64,000 nucleotides of DNA, taken from the NCBI GenBank assembly GCA_018065185.1, contig JAGHTU010000022.1, positions 61,305 through 125,304 of the forward strand, in the 5' to 3' direction. Of the stretch, positions 18,121 through 27,393 are shown piece after piece; position 1 is the first letter of the stretch, and every line of letters starts with the position of its first letter. A program made the translations under genes and the position numbers. The stretch is from Candidatus Equicola faecalis. Its GTDB lineage: Bacteria > Bacteroidota > Bacteroidia > Bacteroidales > Bacteroidaceae. The notes beneath the pieces were generated by a model. It ran no database searches and was not told where the DNA came from. It saw nothing but the letters and a program-made list of their open reading frames with translations.

Positions 18121-19206
18121 GTGGATATAATTGGAAGAAACTTTATGCGCCTTTTGCAATGTGGGGCGTTTGAAATAATGGACGACTTGGAGTTGATGAG
18201 CGATTTTAAGTGGAAAAAACTCATCCGCATCTCTCAAATAAAAGGTTGTCAGGGAATAGTGTTTGATGGTATGATACGCTATACTAAAGCGCAGAAACTG
18301 AAAATAAGCGAGCCGTTGCAGACATTGTGGATGGGAGTGATTACCCAAACGGAAACAGAGGCGCGTCAGATGAACAACTGCATAGTGGAGATGTATCAGT
18401 TGATGTCTAAGAAACTACACTATCCTGTGCTGATGCGTGGTAGGGACATGGCTCTGCTTTATGATAACCCGCTCCATTACAGCTGCGACCATATCGACTG
18501 GTGGATTCCGACTGAGGAAAAAGCACGCGAAGTGGATGCTTGGGCAATGCGTGAGGCAAATATATTATCAAACATTGATAAGGATAAACTCACCTATACC
18601 TATCTTGATACAAACGTGCAGAACAATCATTATGTTGTGAAACTCATGGACAAGAGGCTTAATACCGAGTTACAGAACATTGTGACCCGAGAAAAAAGTT
18701 ACTATAAGCCGTTCTATGTGGAGATAAATGCAACGAATATTGAGATAATGCCGTCATCAATACTCTTATTGATGCTTGTGCTCAATCTTGTGCAACATAT
18801 ACTTATAGATGAGGTGATTCCGACCCATATCATTGACCTCGGAATGTATCTGCGTAAGCGTGGCGACAAGGTGGACTATATAAAGATTGAGCGTTGGCTC
18901 GACCAACTCAAGATGCAACAGGTGGCAGATCTTGCAGGGGGACTGCTGATAAAGCTATTCCATTTCTCAAAAGATGAAATCCCGTTTATGAAGCATTATG
19001 ATGAAAAGATAGTGGGAGCAATGGTGCATCACATCTTTTCCGAAGATAAACTCAGTGTGGATGAAGATGGTCTGAACATAGCGAGAAATACAAGGAAAGG
19101 AATAAACAAGTTGATGCATACAGCGTCAAACATGAAGTATCAACCGCGTGAAATAACAAGCGGATACTTGAAGAAAATGATACAGGCGCTGAAAGTGGAA
19201 GAGTAA
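18121..19206 (+). CDS. Putative nucleotidyltransferase-like protein (NTP_transf_5-like)
   Basis: The 361-residue soluble protein has no signal peptide. The central part, PVLMRGRDMALLYDNP followed by CDHIDWWIP, resembles the uncharacterised nucleotidyltransferase family found in Bacteroidetes, in which a Gly/Lys loop precedes a DxDWW-type acidic motif. The chosen start is GTG at 18121, 12 bp after uxaA; ATG at 18145 would remove eight residues. It may be in the LacI-uxaA transcript but has no obvious link to hexuronate metabolism. Confidence in the family is moderate. Confidence 0.6.
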   Translation: MDIIGRNFMRLLQCGAFEIMDDLELMSDFKWKKLIRISQIKGCQGIVFDGMIRYTKAQKLKISEPLQTLWMGVITQTETEARQMNNCIVEMYQLMSKKLHYPVLMRGRDMALLYDNPLHYSCDHIDWWIPTEEKAREVDAWAMREANILSNIDKDKLTYTYLDTNVQNNHYVVKLMDKRLNTELQNIVTREKSYYKPFYVEINATNIEIMPSSILLLMLVLNLVQHILIDEVIPTHIIDLGMYLRKRGDKVDYIKIERWLDQLKMQQVADLAGGLLIKLFHFSKDEIPFMKHYDEKIVGAMVHHIFSEDKLSVDEDGLNIARNTRKGINKLMHTASNMKYQPREITSGYLKKMIQALKVEE

Positions 19207-19250
19207 CAAATATTCATCAATCATAATCCATAACCAAATACAATTATATT

Positions 19251-20207
19251 ATGGCACTGATAGAATGTCCCGAATGTGGACGCGAAGTGAGCAGTAGAGC
19301 ACCGATGTGCCCGTATTGTGGAGTAATCATCAATGAAGATGTTTATCAGGACAACAAGGAGAATAAAAAGAAACAGCAGGAAAAGCCTGTGAAAAAGAAG
19401 AATGATTCCGATGATGGAAAGAAGAAACCACGCAAGAAAATATCATGGTGGGTGTGGATTCTCGTAGCCTGTTTTGCAATCGTTCTTTCATATACGGTAG
19501 GATATTTTTACATACAAGATAAGAAATCCGAAAAGATAGAACTCTTGTATAAAGAAGCACTTGAAAGTCAGGATTCCTTTGTGATACAGAATTTTCTGGA
19601 TGAATATCCTGACGAGATTTCCGATGCACAACGGAAGAAACTTCTTGGCAAAATGAACCAGTTGAACCATATTGCAGAGGAATGGGACGATGCTTGCCGT
19701 ACAGAGTCCATCGTAGAACTGAAAGCTTTCATCCGTAACTATCCGAATAACCCTCATGCGAAAGAAGCTGAAATAAAGATAGATTCCATTGATTGGCAAC
19801 ATGCTCTCAATAAGAACACTCCGGAGGCTTATCGCACTTATATGAATCAACATTCAGATGGTGATTATTATGATGAGGCAGAACGCAGGATTGACCTTTT
19901 GCGGTTTACTGCTGATGACCGTGATATGGTGAAACAGGCGATAGAGGAGTATATGGAGCGGGAAGATGGTGAACTCCCAAAATCATCTTACCGTGTGATT
20001 TCTCCGTATAATATCTCGAAGAAAATCAACCGTTCTGGGAAAGTGATGTTTGAAGCCACCTTCCGCGTAGAGGGTGTTTTGACCGAACTGCTTGGTGGCA
20101 TCGGTAACGGTGACAAGTTTAAGGTGCGTGCCACTGTTTCAGAGAGTGGAACGGTAGAGAGTGTTGCTTTGGATGAAGAAACAAAAGAGCAGAAGAGTGA
20201 AGAATAA
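19251..20207 (+). CDS. Zinc-ribbon membrane protein with helical repeats
   Basis: Domains in order are an N-terminal zinc ribbon (CPECG at residues 6-10, CPYCG at 21-25), a highly basic linker (residues 38-63), one membrane helix (WWVWILVACFAIVLSYTVGY, about 65-84), then about 140 residues of helical repeats with YPDE and YPNNPHAKEAE segments (TPR-like) and a C-terminal beta domain. The ribbon and linker would be cytoplasmic and the repeats periplasmic. Such an architecture suggests a sensor or scaffold; the function is unknown. The gene end overlaps the start of the clostripain-family gene. Confidence 0.75.
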   Translation: MALIECPECGREVSSRAPMCPYCGVIINEDVYQDNKENKKKQQEKPVKKKNDSDDGKKKPRKKISWWVWILVACFAIVLSYTVGYFYIQDKKSEKIELLYKEALESQDSFVIQNFLDEYPDEISDAQRKKLLGKMNQLNHIAEEWDDACRTESIVELKAFIRNYPNNPHAKEAEIKIDSIDWQHALNKNTPEAYRTYMNQHSDGDYYDEAERRIDLLRFTADDRDMVKQAIEEYMEREDGELPKSSYRVISPYNISKKINRSGKVMFEATFRVEGVLTELLGGIGNGDKFKVRATVSESGTVESVALDEETKEQKSEE

Positions 20208-21399
20208 AGGTCTGTTTATTCTGCTTTGTGGAATATTTATTGTTGCTTTTCTTGCATCGTGTACGAAAGACGACGAGGAAGAGCGGCTTCCTCATCGTAC
20301 CCTTATTGCCTATATGATGTGTGATGGGCTCGATTCAAACATCCGTAATAATGTAAGGGAACTGACAGAGGCTTCTTCCGATATTAAAACCGCTGACAAC
20401 ATTCTTGTGTTTGTAGATTATAGGGGTGAACATTCGCGCATATTAAAGATTTCCAAAGGTAAGAGCGAAGCGGTGAAGGATTACGGTAAGGACCTTGTCA
20501 ATTCAGATCCGGAGGTGATGAGTGAGGTGCTTAAATGGTGTGTGTCTAATTATCCTGCTGAGACATATTCTCTGGTGATAGGCAGTCATGGTTCGGGGTG
20601 GTTGATAGATAATGATACGGTGCCTTCGAAAAAGTCGCCATTCAAAGCCATCGGGTTGGCATACGGAAATGACAAGGCAATAAACATTTCTACATTCACA
20701 CATGTCATCAAACAATTACCACATCTCGAATACGTCTTGTTTGACTGTTGTGTGATGCAGAATGTGGAGGTGGCATACGAACTCCGTAATTCGGCTGATT
20801 ATATCATTGGTTCGCCGGCGGAGATTCCAGACCGTGGCGCGCCTTATAAGGATATTTTACCAGCGTTGTTGTCTTCTTCGCCAGAGCCTATAGCACAGGG
20901 TTTCTATGATGCGTATATAAATGGCACTTACGGTGTGCCGATTTCTGTGGTAAAGACATCCGAACTGGATAATTTGATGCGTATCACTCGCGAGAAACTG
21001 CCACTGATATTCAGCACATATCCTACCGATGTTATGACATCGGGACTGATTTATTATTATACGATGTATGTGGGCGTAGGAGAGGGCTTTGATGAGTCTG
21101 TCGATTTGATGTACGATATGAATGATTTTATGCTCAAGCGCCTTCCGCTTGCAGACTATCGGCAATGGCGCGCCCAACTGGAGAAGACTGTGCCGGTAAG
21201 ACTGTTCTGTTCGCAATGGTCGCATAATAGTGAAGTGTTGCCACCGATACAATGGGATGAGTTCCATGTGACGGCCGACACTTATGGCGGTCTGTCGATG
21301 TTTCTTCCGCTGACGTTGTACGATAAGTATAAACTTAATCTTAATTCTGACTATAAAAAAACAGCATGGTATAATGCTGTTTATGGCTCCTCTATTTAG
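20173..21399 (+). CDS. Clostripain (C11) family cysteine peptidase, lipoprotein
   Basis: The protein is about 409 residues long. The lipoprotein signal ends in AFLASC, so it is secreted and lipid-anchored. Peptidase C11 landmarks are the catalytic His in VIGSHGSGW (about residue 138) and the Cys in FDCCVMQNVEV (about 190), followed by GSPAEIPDRGAPY. Clostripains cleave after Arg or Lys. The start could be ATG 20173, or GTG 20197, which gives a shorter, more typical signal (first residues after the start: KNKGLFILLCG). Both overlap the preceding gene's 3' end. The last codons contain a hairpin that serves as a terminator for the opposite strand. Confidence 0.85.
   Translation: MKKQKSRRVKNKGLFILLCGIFIVAFLASCTKDDEEERLPHRTLIAYMMCDGLDSNIRNNVRELTEASSDIKTADNILVFVDYRGEHSRILKISKGKSEAVKDYGKDLVNSDPEVMSEVLKWCVSNYPAETYSLVIGSHGSGWLIDNDTVPSKKSPFKAIGLAYGNDKAINISTFTHVIKQLPHLEYVLFDCCVMQNVEVAYELRNSADYIIGSPAEIPDRGAPYKDILPALLSSSPEPIAQGFYDAYINGTYGVPISVVKTSELDNLMRITREKLPLIFSTYPTDVMTSGLIYYYTMYVGVGEGFDESVDLMYDMNDFMLKRLPLADYRQWRAQLEKTVPVRLFCSQWSHNSEVLPPIQWDEFHVTADTYGGLSMFLPLTLYDKYKLNLNSDYKKTAWYNAVYGSSI
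21354..21382 (-). terminator. Intrinsic terminator for the minus-strand gyrA-TPR genes
   Basis: On the minus strand a 9-bp perfect stem (AAACAGCAT, 6-nt loop TATACC, ATGCTGTTT) runs straight into a T-rich tract. It lies about 50 bp beyond the stop codon of the 331-residue TPR gene, yet inside the 3' coding end of the convergent clostripain-family gene. Confidence 0.7.
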
Positions 21400-21433
21400 C
21401 CATTGTGCTGTTGTTGGCTCTTTGCTTGACCTC

Positions 21434-22429
21434 TTACTTTGTCAATAACTTCTCTATCTCGCGGAATTGTGTGCCGAGATTCAGGTTGTAGTATGTGCGG
21501 TAAAGTAGCGGTGCCCATCGCTGTTGTTGCTGTGGTGACAGTTTGCGGTATTTCTCAAGGTAGATGCGTGCCTGCTGATAGAGTTCTTTCCTCATCTTTT
21601 TCTGTTTTGTTGATAAGCGGTCTATCTTTTTCAGACATGCCACGCCTGCTGCGTAGTATGGCTCTGGCTGTTCTGGGTGTTCTTTGATGAGGGTGTCCGA
21701 GATGGCGATGACATTGTCCAAATTGCCATCGTGCAGGTCTTGCAGGCTCTTTGCATAGCGGAAAAATACCGAATTAGGAAATTCCACCAGTCCGTAAGTC
21801 AATATGCGACGCATATTGTCTTCGTCTCTCAGCTCGCGGTAAGCCCCATAGAGAAGCCTCAGTGTCTGTTCGCGTTCTCCTGCCTTGAGTGCAAGATGTG
21901 AATGGGCGATGATGCTTTCTGTGTCGTGCAGTTCTGCTGCAGCCACGAGAGCCCTTTGTGATGCTTCTGCCATCAGTGAGTCTGTTGTGGCATAGTTCTG
22001 TGCAGAGAACAGGGGAAAGGATGCGCTGTCGATATAAAACTCAAAATATTGGCGTGCGTTCCGATAGTCCTGCCTGTTCATATAGAACTGCCCAGCCACA
22101 TATAGATTTCTGCGGTAGGCGTCCAGCATTTCGGCATTATGTGCGCGGTATTTCACTCTTTGTCCGTCAGTTTTCACCTTGACGGCTTTCTCTTCGATGC
22201 TGTCCAGTTTTGCTGCCGTGATGAACATCTGCCGTAGGGTGGAGAACATGGCGATAGTGTCATACTTCTGCTTGAGGTATGCTTTTTCGTTTTCTGCGTC
22301 ATACTTCTTTTTTTGCATAGTGAGTAAGGCAAGAAGGGAGTCGCTTGGTGCAACTTCCTTCTTACTTTTTCCTCTCGTCGGTGTTGCTATGAGCAGTGGC
22401 AACACCAGAAGTATGAGCATTTTCTTCAA
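21434..22429 (-). CDS. Secreted tetratricopeptide-repeat protein
   Basis: The 331-residue protein has a signal peptide (MKKMLILLVLPLLIATPTRG) and helical repeats throughout: YVAGQFYMNRQDYRNARQYF near residue 110 and further TPR-like units around 165-290 (for example EPYYAAGVACL). It has no catalytic motif. It lies 13 bp downstream of a second TPR gene and in the same direction as gyrA, and a terminator follows. Periplasmic TPR proteins usually act as scaffolds; a partner cannot be inferred here. Confidence 0.8.
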   Translation of the reverse strand: MKKMLILLVLPLLIATPTRGKSKKEVAPSDSLLALLTMQKKKYDAENEKAYLKQKYDTIAMFSTLRQMFITAAKLDSIEEKAVKVKTDGQRVKYRAHNAEMLDAYRRNLYVAGQFYMNRQDYRNARQYFEFYIDSASFPLFSAQNYATTDSLMAEASQRALVAAAELHDTESIIAHSHLALKAGEREQTLRLLYGAYRELRDEDNMRRILTYGLVEFPNSVFFRYAKSLQDLHDGNLDNVIAISDTLIKEHPEQPEPYYAAGVACLKKIDRLSTKQKKMRKELYQQARIYLEKYRKLSPQQQQRWAPLLYRTYYNLNLGTQFREIEKLLTK

Positions 22430-22442
22430 ATATCTCTCTCCT

Positions 22443-23696
22443 TTAGTCCTGAATGTTATAAGCTGCCTTTATCTCGGCTGCCTTTTCTGTGTTGCCCAGT
22501 CCGGAGTAGATGCTGTAAAGCAGATAGCTATACTTTACTGTCTCCTGATTAGGGTCCAGTGCGCGTACTTTTTCAAAGTATTCGGCAGCATGTTTCAGGT
22601 TTTCCTTCACGTCATTGCTGACTGCCTTACCTTCTTTTGTATCTTTTTCTGCCTGTTCTGAAGCCAGATTTCTGTAGCATACAGCGATGTTGTAGAAGAG
22701 GGCTGCATTCTTAGTTTCTTTTGCTGCCACTTTCTCGTAGTTTGTTATTGCTTCAGCAATTTTTCCAGCGTTCATCGCCATGTCGCCCTTGTGTATATAA
22801 GGCAGTGTGGATTCTGGATTCTTTGCGATGAATTCGTCAAGTGTTTTTATCATGAGAGCTTCATCGTTCTTCTGCTGCAGGGCATACATCATCTGGTTGA
22901 AATACATGTCCTCATGCGTTGCCTCGAAAGCATCCTGTGACTTTGCGTACATCACGTCAAGGAGGCTCTTGTCTAGACTGGCCTTGTATTGTCTGTCAAT
23001 CATTGCCACTTCCAGTTGGCGTGCAGCAGAACCCTGTACGGAGTCTGTCTTTGCCAGTTCTACATATTTGTTCAGTGTCTCAGCATCTTCTGTGTTATAT
23101 GCTGCCAAAGAGATGAAATATGCACATTGTGAAGCATAGTCGTCTTTCACGCTTTTCTTTGTTGTGAAGAGGTTGGAGTTCATACACTCAAGGTAGGTAA
23201 CCCATATTTTCTTTGCCAGTTCCTTGTCGTTCTCATTATAGAAATACAGACCGGCATTCAGCAGGTTCGGACGTTTCATGAAGAATGTCTCGCAGTTTGT
23301 CTTGCGGAATTTTGGTTTCACCTTTCCTTTTGCGTCAGGCATTGCGTCATATTTGTCACATTCGATAGCATATTCGAATGCCTTTGCCAAAGCCTCGTTG
23401 CCTTTCTTTTCATCGAAAGCCTTTCCTTCCTTACCCATCTGCTTGAGGGTCTGGCTTTCCAACTGTGCTGCAGACTCCTTGTCGTAGATTGCCAGATAGC
23501 CCAATGCCAGAGCGTTGCAGGCTGCTGCCTGATCTTTTGCTGTCACATCGGCACCGTTAATGGCTGCCTTTATCATCTCAGCTGCCTTGTCGGCATCTTT
23601 TCCTGCCAGTGCAGTAGCTTCTTTCAGAGCACTTACCTGTGCCATTGCACTCACTTGTACCATCAATGCAAGTGCGATTGTCAAAATCTTTTTCAT
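22443..23696 (-). CDS. Secreted tetratricopeptide-repeat protein
   Basis: The 417-residue protein has a signal peptide ending near SAMAQ (residue 20). The rest is Ala-, Lys- and Glu-rich helical repeat, with clear TPR units near residue 310 (PYIHKGDMAMNAGKIAEAITNY) and near 335-400 (FYNIAVCYRNLAS, AAEYFEKVRALDPNQ). It lies between gyrA (42 bp upstream) and another TPR gene. A gyrA-TPR arrangement is common in Bacteroidales. The function is unknown; a periplasmic location is inferred. Confidence 0.82.
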   Translation of the reverse strand: MKKILTIALALMVQVSAMAQVSALKEATALAGKDADKAAEMIKAAINGADVTAKDQAAACNALALGYLAIYDKESAAQLESQTLKQMGKEGKAFDEKKGNEALAKAFEYAIECDKYDAMPDAKGKVKPKFRKTNCETFFMKRPNLLNAGLYFYNENDKELAKKIWVTYLECMNSNLFTTKKSVKDDYASQCAYFISLAAYNTEDAETLNKYVELAKTDSVQGSAARQLEVAMIDRQYKASLDKSLLDVMYAKSQDAFEATHEDMYFNQMMYALQQKNDEALMIKTLDEFIAKNPESTLPYIHKGDMAMNAGKIAEAITNYEKVAAKETKNAALFYNIAVCYRNLASEQAEKDTKEGKAVSNDVKENLKHAAEYFEKVRALDPNQETVKYSYLLYSIYSGLGNTEKAAEIKAAYNIQD

Positions 23697-23738
23697 AATT
23701 TCTATTTTTTTTAGGTTAAATGTTGTCCTAATTATAAA

Positions 23739-26276
23739 TTAAATCAATTGATTGCCATTGTCTTCCACCGTCTTCTTGTTTTCCTCCTCTATTGTTGCTG
23801 CCAGTTCAGAATTCATAACGGTGCAGACGCTTGCGATTGTGTCGTTTTTCCTCTCAAGGTTGATGAGGCGTACACCCTGTGTGGCACGACCCATGACGCG
23901 TGCGTCTGTCACAGCCATACGTATCACGATACCGCTCTTGTTGATTATCATCAAGTCTTCCTGCTCGGTGACGGTCTTCAAAGCCACCACCTTGCCGGTC
24001 TTTTCCGTCAGGTTGAGTGTCTTCACACCTTTCACGCCGCGTGCCGTAGTGCGGTAAGAGTCGATGTCGCTACGCTTGCCATAACCGTTTTCGCTCACCA
24101 CCATGACGGTCTCCTTCTCCTTGTCGTTGATGACAATCATGCCTATCACCTCATCATCGCCACCATCAAGGCGCATGCCGCGCACACCGGTGGAGACACG
24201 CCCCATAGGGCGCACCTGCGTCTCGTTGAAGTGGACAGCACGACCGTTGCGGTTGGCAATCACTATCTCGTTGTTGCCATTCGTCAGGCGCACGTCTATC
24301 ACTCTGTCTCCCTCTTCGATGTTGATGGCACGCACACCGTTTGTACGTGGACGGGAGTATGCTTCCAGACAGGTCTTCTTGATTGTACCCATTTTCGTGC
24401 AGAACATCACGAAATGCGAGTTGAGGAATTCCTCAGATGCGTTCTTTCTAATAGGTAGAATAGCGTTCACCTTATCGTCTGGCTCAATCATGAGCAGGTT
24501 CTGTATGGCGCGTCCCTTTGATGTCTTTGTTCCTTCAGGGATTTCGTAACACTTCATCCAGTAGCAACGTCCTTTCTGTGTGAAGAACAGCAGTTGATGA
24601 TGCATGCGTGCAAAATGTATGTACTCCGTGAAGTCTTCATCGCGCGTGATGGCTCCCTTGCTACCCACGCCACCGCGTGCCTGCTCTCTGAACTCTGTCA
24701 GAGGGGTGCGCTTGATGTATCCGAGATGACTTACGGTAATCACCACAGGGTCGTCAGGGTAGAAGTCTTCTGCGTTGAATTCCTCTGCTGACGGGCGTAT
24801 CTCTGTCTTGCGTTCATCGCCGTATTTCTCCTTCACCTCAATGAGTTCGTCTTTCATTACCTTGCGGCAGAGGCTGTCATCGGTCAGTATCTGCTTGAAG
24901 TATTCTATGCGCTGCAGTATCTCGTCATATTCTGCACGCAACTTGTCCTGCATCAGACCGGTGAGCTGTGCCAGACGCATATCTACGATGGCCTTTGCCT
25001 GCACCTCGTCGAAGCCGAAACGCTCCATCAGTCGCTCCTGCGCGTTCTGTGGGTTCTTTGAGGATTTGATGATTTGCACCACCTCGTCTATATTGTCGCT
25101 TGCCACAATCAGGGCATTGAGGATGTGTGCGCGTTCTTCGGCTTTCTTCAGGTCGAATTTTGTGCGTCTGATTGTCACGTCGTGTCTGTGCTCTACGAAA
25201 CAACTGATGCAGTCTTTCAGGCTCAGGAGTTTCGGACGTCCCTTCACCAGTGCGATATTGTTTACAGAGAAACTGCTTTGCAGAGCTGTCATCTTGAAGA
25301 GTTTGTTCAGCACCACGCGAGCGTTAGCGTCACGTTTCACGTCGATGACGATGCGCATACCGTGGCGGTCGCTCTCATCATTGGCGTTGCTTATGCCGTC
25401 AAGTTTCTTCTCTGCCACGAGTTGGGCTATATACTCAATGAGTTGCGCCTTGTTCACGCCGAATGGTATTTCGGTGATGACTATCTTATCATGGCTCTCA
25501 TCGCTTTCTATCTCAGCCTTTGCGCGGATGATGATGCGCCCACGACCGGTCTCGTAAGCATCCTTTACACCTTGTATGCCACAGATGATGGCTCCTGTAG
25601 GGAAGTCTGGCGCCTTGATGTATTGCATCAGTCCCTCTGTGTCAATCTCGGGATTGTCAATAAATGCGATGCAACCGTCTATCACCTCATTCAGGTTGTG
25701 TGTCGGGATATTTGTTGCCATACCCACAGCAATACCTGTGCCACCGTTTACCAGCAGGTTTGGCACTTTCGTAGGCATCACCGTAGGTTCAAACAGCGTG
25801 TCGTCAAAATTGTTTGTCATATCGACGGTGTCCTTCTCAAGGTCGTCCATCATGTGTTCTCCCAATTTTGACAGGCGGCATTCCGTGTAACGCATTGCAG
25901 CAGGCGAGTCGCCATCTACAGAACCGAAGTTACCCTGTCCGTCCACGAGCTTGTAACGCATGTTCCAGTCCTGCCCCATGCGCACCAGTGCGCCATAGAC
26001 CGAACTGTCACCATGTGGGTGATACTTACCCAACACTTCACCCACCACGCGGGCACTTTTCTTATAAGGGTTGTTACTTGTGTTGCCAAGCCCCATCATT
26101 CCGTAGAGTATTCTGCGCTGCACCGGTTTGAAACCATCGCGCACATCAGGCAGGGCGCGTGCCACTATCACCGACATTGAGTAGTCAATGTACGATGACT
26201 TCATCTCCTCTTCGATATTGATTTTGAGGATGCGGTCCTGATCCTGATTCATGCTTTGATTTTCGTCAAATTCCAT
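23739..26276 (-). CDS. gyrA: DNA gyrase subunit A
   Basis: The 845-residue subunit breaks and rejoins DNA in gyrase, which introduces negative supercoils. The active-site tyrosine is in [10 protein letters not shown] (about residue 130). The quinolone-resistance region includes [15 protein letters not shown] (about 88), with Ser at the position usually numbered 83 in E. coli and therefore wild-type in kind. The C-terminal beta-pinwheel holds the GyrA-box-like [10 protein letters not shown] near residue 540. The length and order are normal. A strong promoter lies upstream, next to a 22-bp array. Confidence 0.96.
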   Translation of the reverse strand: MEFDENQSMNQDQDRILKINIEEEMKSSYIDYSMSVIVARALPDVRDGFKPVQRRILYGMMGLGNTSNNPYKKSARVVGEVLGKYHPHGDSSVYGALVRMGQDWNMRYKLVDGQGNFGSVDGDSPAAMRYTECRLSKLGEHMMDDLEKDTVDMTNNFDDTLFEPTVMPTKVPNLLVNGGTGIAVGMATNIPTHNLNEVIDGCIAFIDNPEIDTEGLMQYIKAPDFPTGAIICGIQGVKDAYETGRGRIIIRAKAEIESDESHDKIVITEIPFGVNKAQLIEYIAQLVAEKKLDGISNANDESDRHGMRIVIDVKRDANARVVLNKLFKMTALQSSFSVNNIALVKGRPKLLSLKDCISCFVEHRHDVTIRRTKFDLKKAEERAHILNALIVASDNIDEVVQIIKSSKNPQNAQERLMERFGFDEVQAKAIVDMRLAQLTGLMQDKLRAEYDEILQRIEYFKQILTDDSLCRKVMKDELIEVKEKYGDERKTEIRPSAEEFNAEDFYPDDPVVITVSHLGYIKRTPLTEFREQARGGVGSKGAITRDEDFTEYIHFARMHHQLLFFTQKGRCYWMKCYEIPEGTKTSKGRAIQNLLMIEPDDKVNAILPIRKNASEEFLNSHFVMFCTKMGTIKKTCLEAYSRPRTNGVRAINIEEGDRVIDVRLTNGNNEIVIANRNGRAVHFNETQVRPMGRVSTGVRGMRLDGGDDEVIGMIVINDKEKETVMVVSENGYGKRSDIDSYRTTARGVKGVKTLNLTEKTGKVVALKTVTEQEDLMIINKSGIVIRMAVTDARVMGRATQGVRLINLERKNDTIASVCTVMNSELAATIEEENKKTVEDNGNQLI

Positions 26277-26328
26277 TTCTTATTTTCGTTTTCGTAATAA
26301 TTAAATTGTTATTCCTTATAATATAGTG

Positions 26329-26360
26329 CAAATGTAATGATTTCCGATTTATTGAACAAA
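26329..26360 (-). promoter_or_regulatory. gyrA promoter
   Basis: On the minus strand, TTTG (26360-26357), 20 nt, TACATTTG (26336-26329). This is a complete consensus match. The leader to the start at 26276 is about 45 nt. The 22-bp array begins 150 bp further upstream. Confidence 0.7.
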
Positions 26361-26480
26361 TTCGCCAATGGGTATTTTTACAAAAATTCGATTTAAGCCT
26401 ATTTTTAAGCCCTCTAGCGCGTTTTTAACATTTAGGAGAAGGGGAAGATAATAAGATGCGCCATTATTTTTCCATCTTTG

Positions 26481-26640
26481 CCTCGCCATCTTCCGCTCGT
26501 TGCCTACGAATCGTCGTGACAATTTACCAAAATCGTCGTGACAATTTACTAAAATCGTCGTGACGATTTCATCGAATCGTCGTGACAAGTTGGAGGCTCT
26601 GTTGGTTTGACCTTGAGGCTTCGAGTGCAAGACTTCGAAA
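26481..26640 (-). repeat. Dispersed intergenic element, family 1 copy A (four 22-bp units)
   Basis: Four units start at 26510, 26532, 26554 and 26576, each exactly 22 bp with the core ATCGTCGTGAC. Unit 3 has a perfect dyad ATCGTC-GT-GACGAT. On the minus strand the element reads: a TCGAAG-containing flank, AACCAACAGAGCCTCCAAC, four GTCACGACGATT-type units, then CGTAGGCAACGAGCGGAAG. The same order and flanks recur at 41.3 kb and 50.0 kb. The gap 26277-26780 between gyrA and ruvA holds only this element and promoter DNA. Confidence 0.85.
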
Positions 26641-26780
26641 CGTGGTATGGTCAAAGGCGACTCTTAAAGGATTGAAAAGTGTCGCATTTAGACTTATTAA
26701 TGACCCCTGATTACTTTATGATGCGCGTATGCAATAAAATGAGATGATAGGCGTTTATATTTATATATAAACGGGAAAAT

Positions 26781-27380
26781 ATGATTGAATATATCAAAGG
26801 CGATTTGGCAGAACTGACACCGGCATACGCCGTGTTGGATGTGTGTGGGTTAGGATATAAGGTGAACATATCCGTAAACACCTACAGCGTGGTGCAGGCA
26901 GAGGCGCAGAAAGGACAGACGGAAGCAAAACTGTATATCTATGAAGCAATACGCGAAGATGCTCACGACCTTTATGGTTTCTGTACGCAGAAGGAACGCG
27001 AGGTGTTTCTGCTGTTGCTGACGGTGAGTGGCATAGGTGCTAATACAGCCCGTATGATTCTCTCGGAGATGACGGTGGACGAACTGTGCGGAGTGATTGC
27101 TGCCGGCGATGAACGTATGCTGAAACGCATCAAGGGCATCGGTCCGAGAAGTGCTGCACGTATCATCGTGGAACTGAAAGACAAGTTCGCCGGTTCGGAA
27201 CTGGTGAGCAGTGCTATGCAGAGTGCCGGTAGCGAGAATGGCAGTGAGGCTGTCTCGGCACTTACGATGCTGGGCTTCTCGGCAAGTGCATCGGCAAAGG
27301 CTGTTCAGGAAGTGCTGAAGACAGATTCGACAGCATCTGTTGAGACGATAATCAAGAAAGCATTGACGATGGTGAAATGA
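26781..27380 (+). CDS. ruvA: Holliday junction branch migration protein RuvA
   Basis: The 199-residue protein binds four-way DNA junctions and recruits the RuvB motor. The N-terminal OB domain opens [20 protein letters not shown]. Paired helix-hairpin-helix motifs follow ([16 protein letters not shown] and [20 protein letters not shown], residues about 75-135), then an acidic and Ser-rich linker and a C-terminal RuvB-binding domain ([16 protein letters not shown]). It is normal in length. sprA starts 13 bp downstream, the conserved order in many Bacteroidetes. Confidence 0.96.
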   Translation: MIEYIKGDLAELTPAYAVLDVCGLGYKVNISVNTYSVVQAEAQKGQTEAKLYIYEAIREDAHDLYGFCTQKEREVFLLLLTVSGIGANTARMILSEMTVDELCGVIAAGDERMLKRIKGIGPRSAARIIVELKDKFAGSELVSSAMQSAGSENGSEAVSALTMLGFSASASAKAVQEVLKTDSTASVETIIKKALTMVK

Positions 27381-27393
27381 GTGGTGCGAGGTG

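Noticed and set aside
24775-25871. Long plus-strand frames of 260 and 265 codons opposite gyrA
   Set aside because: They are antisense to an intact, conserved gyrA; composition is atypical (Ser/Arg- or His-rich) and no motif is present.
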